Shown: one piece after another, positions 5,993-6,766 of the stretch
Layout of the letters: each line of letters begins with the position of its first letter
Numbering within the stretch: position 1 is the stretch's first letter
Origin: an uncultured Ruminococcus sp.
GTDB lineage: Bacteria; Bacillota; Clostridia; Oscillospirales; Acutalibacteraceae
Length of the DNA stretch: 6,766 bases
Direction of reading: 5' to 3'
Assembly: GCA_946055445.1 (NCBI GenBank)
Contig: CAMGGF010000070.1
Span: 1 to 6,766, forward strand
Position numbers and translations under genes: made by a program
Notes under the pieces: model-generated
Databases searched by the model: none
The model's input: only the letters and a program-made list of their open reading frames with translations
Told to the model about the DNA's origin: nothing

Positions 5993-6493
5993 ATGCTTCA
6001 ATTTGTTGCCGTAGTTGTAATAGCGGTGCTTGTCGCTTTGGACCAAGGCATCAAATACCTTGCCGTGGTGCATTTGAAACCGATAGGCAGTTTCCCGCTT
6101 TTAGACGGGATTTTACAGTTATCCTATGTCGAAAATACGGGAGCCGCTTTCGGCTCTTTCAGCAAATATACAACGCTTTTGTCCGTATTTACGGGGATTG
6201 TCCTTTTGTGCGGCTTTGTGTATTTGCTGCTGGGAAAATGCAAACCCGTGTTCGTGTATGTTTCGGCAATTCTGATTTTAGCGGGCGGCGCGGGCAATTT
6301 GATTGACCGCGTTTTTCGCGGTTTTGTGGTCGATTATATTGAGCCGCTGTTTATTGATTTTGCCGTGTTCAATTTTGCCGATATGTTGGTTTGTGTCGGT
6401 GCGGCAATTTTGATTATTTACTTACTTTACGATATGTTCCGCGACGCGAAAAAAACAAAACAGACGGCGGAGAACAAAAATGCAATCGATTGA
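5993..6493 (+). CDS. lspA: Lipoprotein signal peptidase (signal peptidase II)
   Basis: LspA cleaves the signal peptide of diacylglyceryl-modified prolipoproteins in the cytoplasmic membrane, after Lgt. The 166-residue length and four hydrophobic segments (about 3-24, 60-80, 85-101, 130-150) fit the family. Conserved residues are visible: D17-Q18 and K21 in helix 1, YVENTGAAFG (45-54), GNLIDR (101-106), VVDYI with catalytic D114, and FNFADM with catalytic D130. Start ATG 5993 follows GAGGT at 5982-5986, 19 bases after the divIVA stop. The hydrophilic C-terminal tail (RDAKKTKQTAENKN) is encoded by the bases that carry the ribosome binding site of the next gene. lspA followed by an RluA-type gene is the arrangement seen in B. 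subtilis (lspA-ylyB). Confidence 0.97.
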   Translation: MLQFVAVVVIAVLVALDQGIKYLAVVHLKPIGSFPLLDGILQLSYVENTGAAFGSFSKYTTLLSVFTGIVLLCGFVYLLLGKCKPVFVYVSAILILAGGAGNLIDRVFRGFVVDYIEPLFIDFAVFNFADMLVCVGAAILIIYLLYDMFRDAKKTKQTAENKNAID

Positions 6494-6766
6494 TATTTTT
6501 ATTGATGCTGACTATGCGGGTGAGCGACTGGATAAATATTTGGCGCGTATTTTTCCCGAAAGTTCGCGCTCGGCACTGCAAAAGGCGATTGATGACGGCT
6601 ATGCCGCTGTCAACGGCAAGGCGGTATCCAAAAACTACAAATTGCGCGCCGAGGATAAACTGACCTTTACGCCGCCCGAAGTAAAACCCTTGTCGGTTGC
6701 GGCGCAGAACATTCCACTCGACATTGTGTATGCGGATGCGGATTTGTTGGTGGTCAATAAGCCGAA
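6480..6766 (+). CDS. RluA-family (RluD/YlyB-like) pseudouridine synthase, N-terminal 95 residues (3' partial)
   Basis: The frame is open to the window end, giving 95 codons. The product would isomerise uridine to pseudouridine in large-subunit rRNA. Residues about 14-62 form an S4 RNA-binding domain (ERLDKYLARIFPESSRSALQKAI, then GYAAVNGKAVSKNYKLRAEDKL). Residues about 77-95 (IPLDIVYADADLLVVNKP) are the standard opening of the RluA catalytic domain. The catalytic GRLDxxTSG-type motif lies beyond the window, so RluC/RluD/YlyB assignment stays open. ATG 6480 overlaps lspA by 14 bases and has GGAG at 6469-6472, 7 bases upstream, suggesting coupled translation. The S4 domain separates it from S4-less RluA proper. 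Confidence 0.92.
   Translation, partial: MQSIDIFIDADYAGERLDKYLARIFPESSRSALQKAIDDGYAAVNGKAVSKNYKLRAEDKLTFTPPEVKPLSVAAQNIPLDIVYADADLLVVNKP

Noticed and set aside
6306..6325. Terminator-like hairpin ACCGCG-TTTT-loop-CGCGGT followed by T residues inside lspA
   Set aside because: The stem is only about 6 base pairs, the T run is short, and the bases encode the family-conserved DRVFRGF region; a terminator here would cut lspA, so coincidence is likelier.

Overview
The window is a densely packed, single-strand (+) chromosomal segment from a bacterium. It most likely comes from a Gram-positive anaerobe of the class Clostridia, plausibly Oscillospiraceae/Ruminococcaceae-like. This rests on gene content (SepF and DivIVA division proteins, a YlmE-type PLP protein next to sepF, a MutL that keeps the endonuclease motifs), strong AGGAGG-like ribosome binding sites, and gene order. 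The taxon is an inference; no marker gene fixes it.

Layout, left to right: (1) 1-1491, the 3' two-thirds or more of mutL (mismatch repair), its start lying before the window; (2) 1491-2423, miaA (tRNA i6A37 synthesis); (3) 2420-3700, an HlyD-like single-pass adaptor protein of unknown partner; (4) 3678-4403, ylmE/yggS PLP-binding protein; (5) 4421-4885, sepF; (6) 4924-5973, a long divIVA with an acidic tail; (7) 5993-6493, lspA (lipoprotein signal peptidase); (8) 6480-6766, the 5' end of an RluA-family pseudouridine synthase gene, cut by the window end. There are no RNA genes, insertion sequences, CRISPR arrays or convincing terminators, and no gene-free stretch longer than 38 bases.

The genes read as one translationally coupled operon. 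Junctions are a 1-base overlap (TAATG), a 4-base overlap (ATGA), a 23-base overlap, gaps of 17, 38 and 19 bases, then a 14-base overlap. A near-consensus sigma-A promoter (TTGACA, 17 bases, GATAAT) sits in an AT-rich island inside the end of ylmE. It could drive sepF-divIVA-lspA-rluA independently of the repair/tRNA genes.

Functionally the left part is information maintenance (mutL, miaA) and the middle is septum placement and assembly (SepF as membrane anchor of FtsZ, DivIVA as curvature-sensing scaffold). The right part handles lipoprotein maturation and rRNA modification. The least understood member is the HlyD-like protein: it has adaptor architecture but no pump gene next to it, and its gene is translationally fused to the division cluster. 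I see no clearly new defence, mobile or enzymatic system. The orphan adaptor, the internal promoter and the unusual DivIVA are the points most worth checking.
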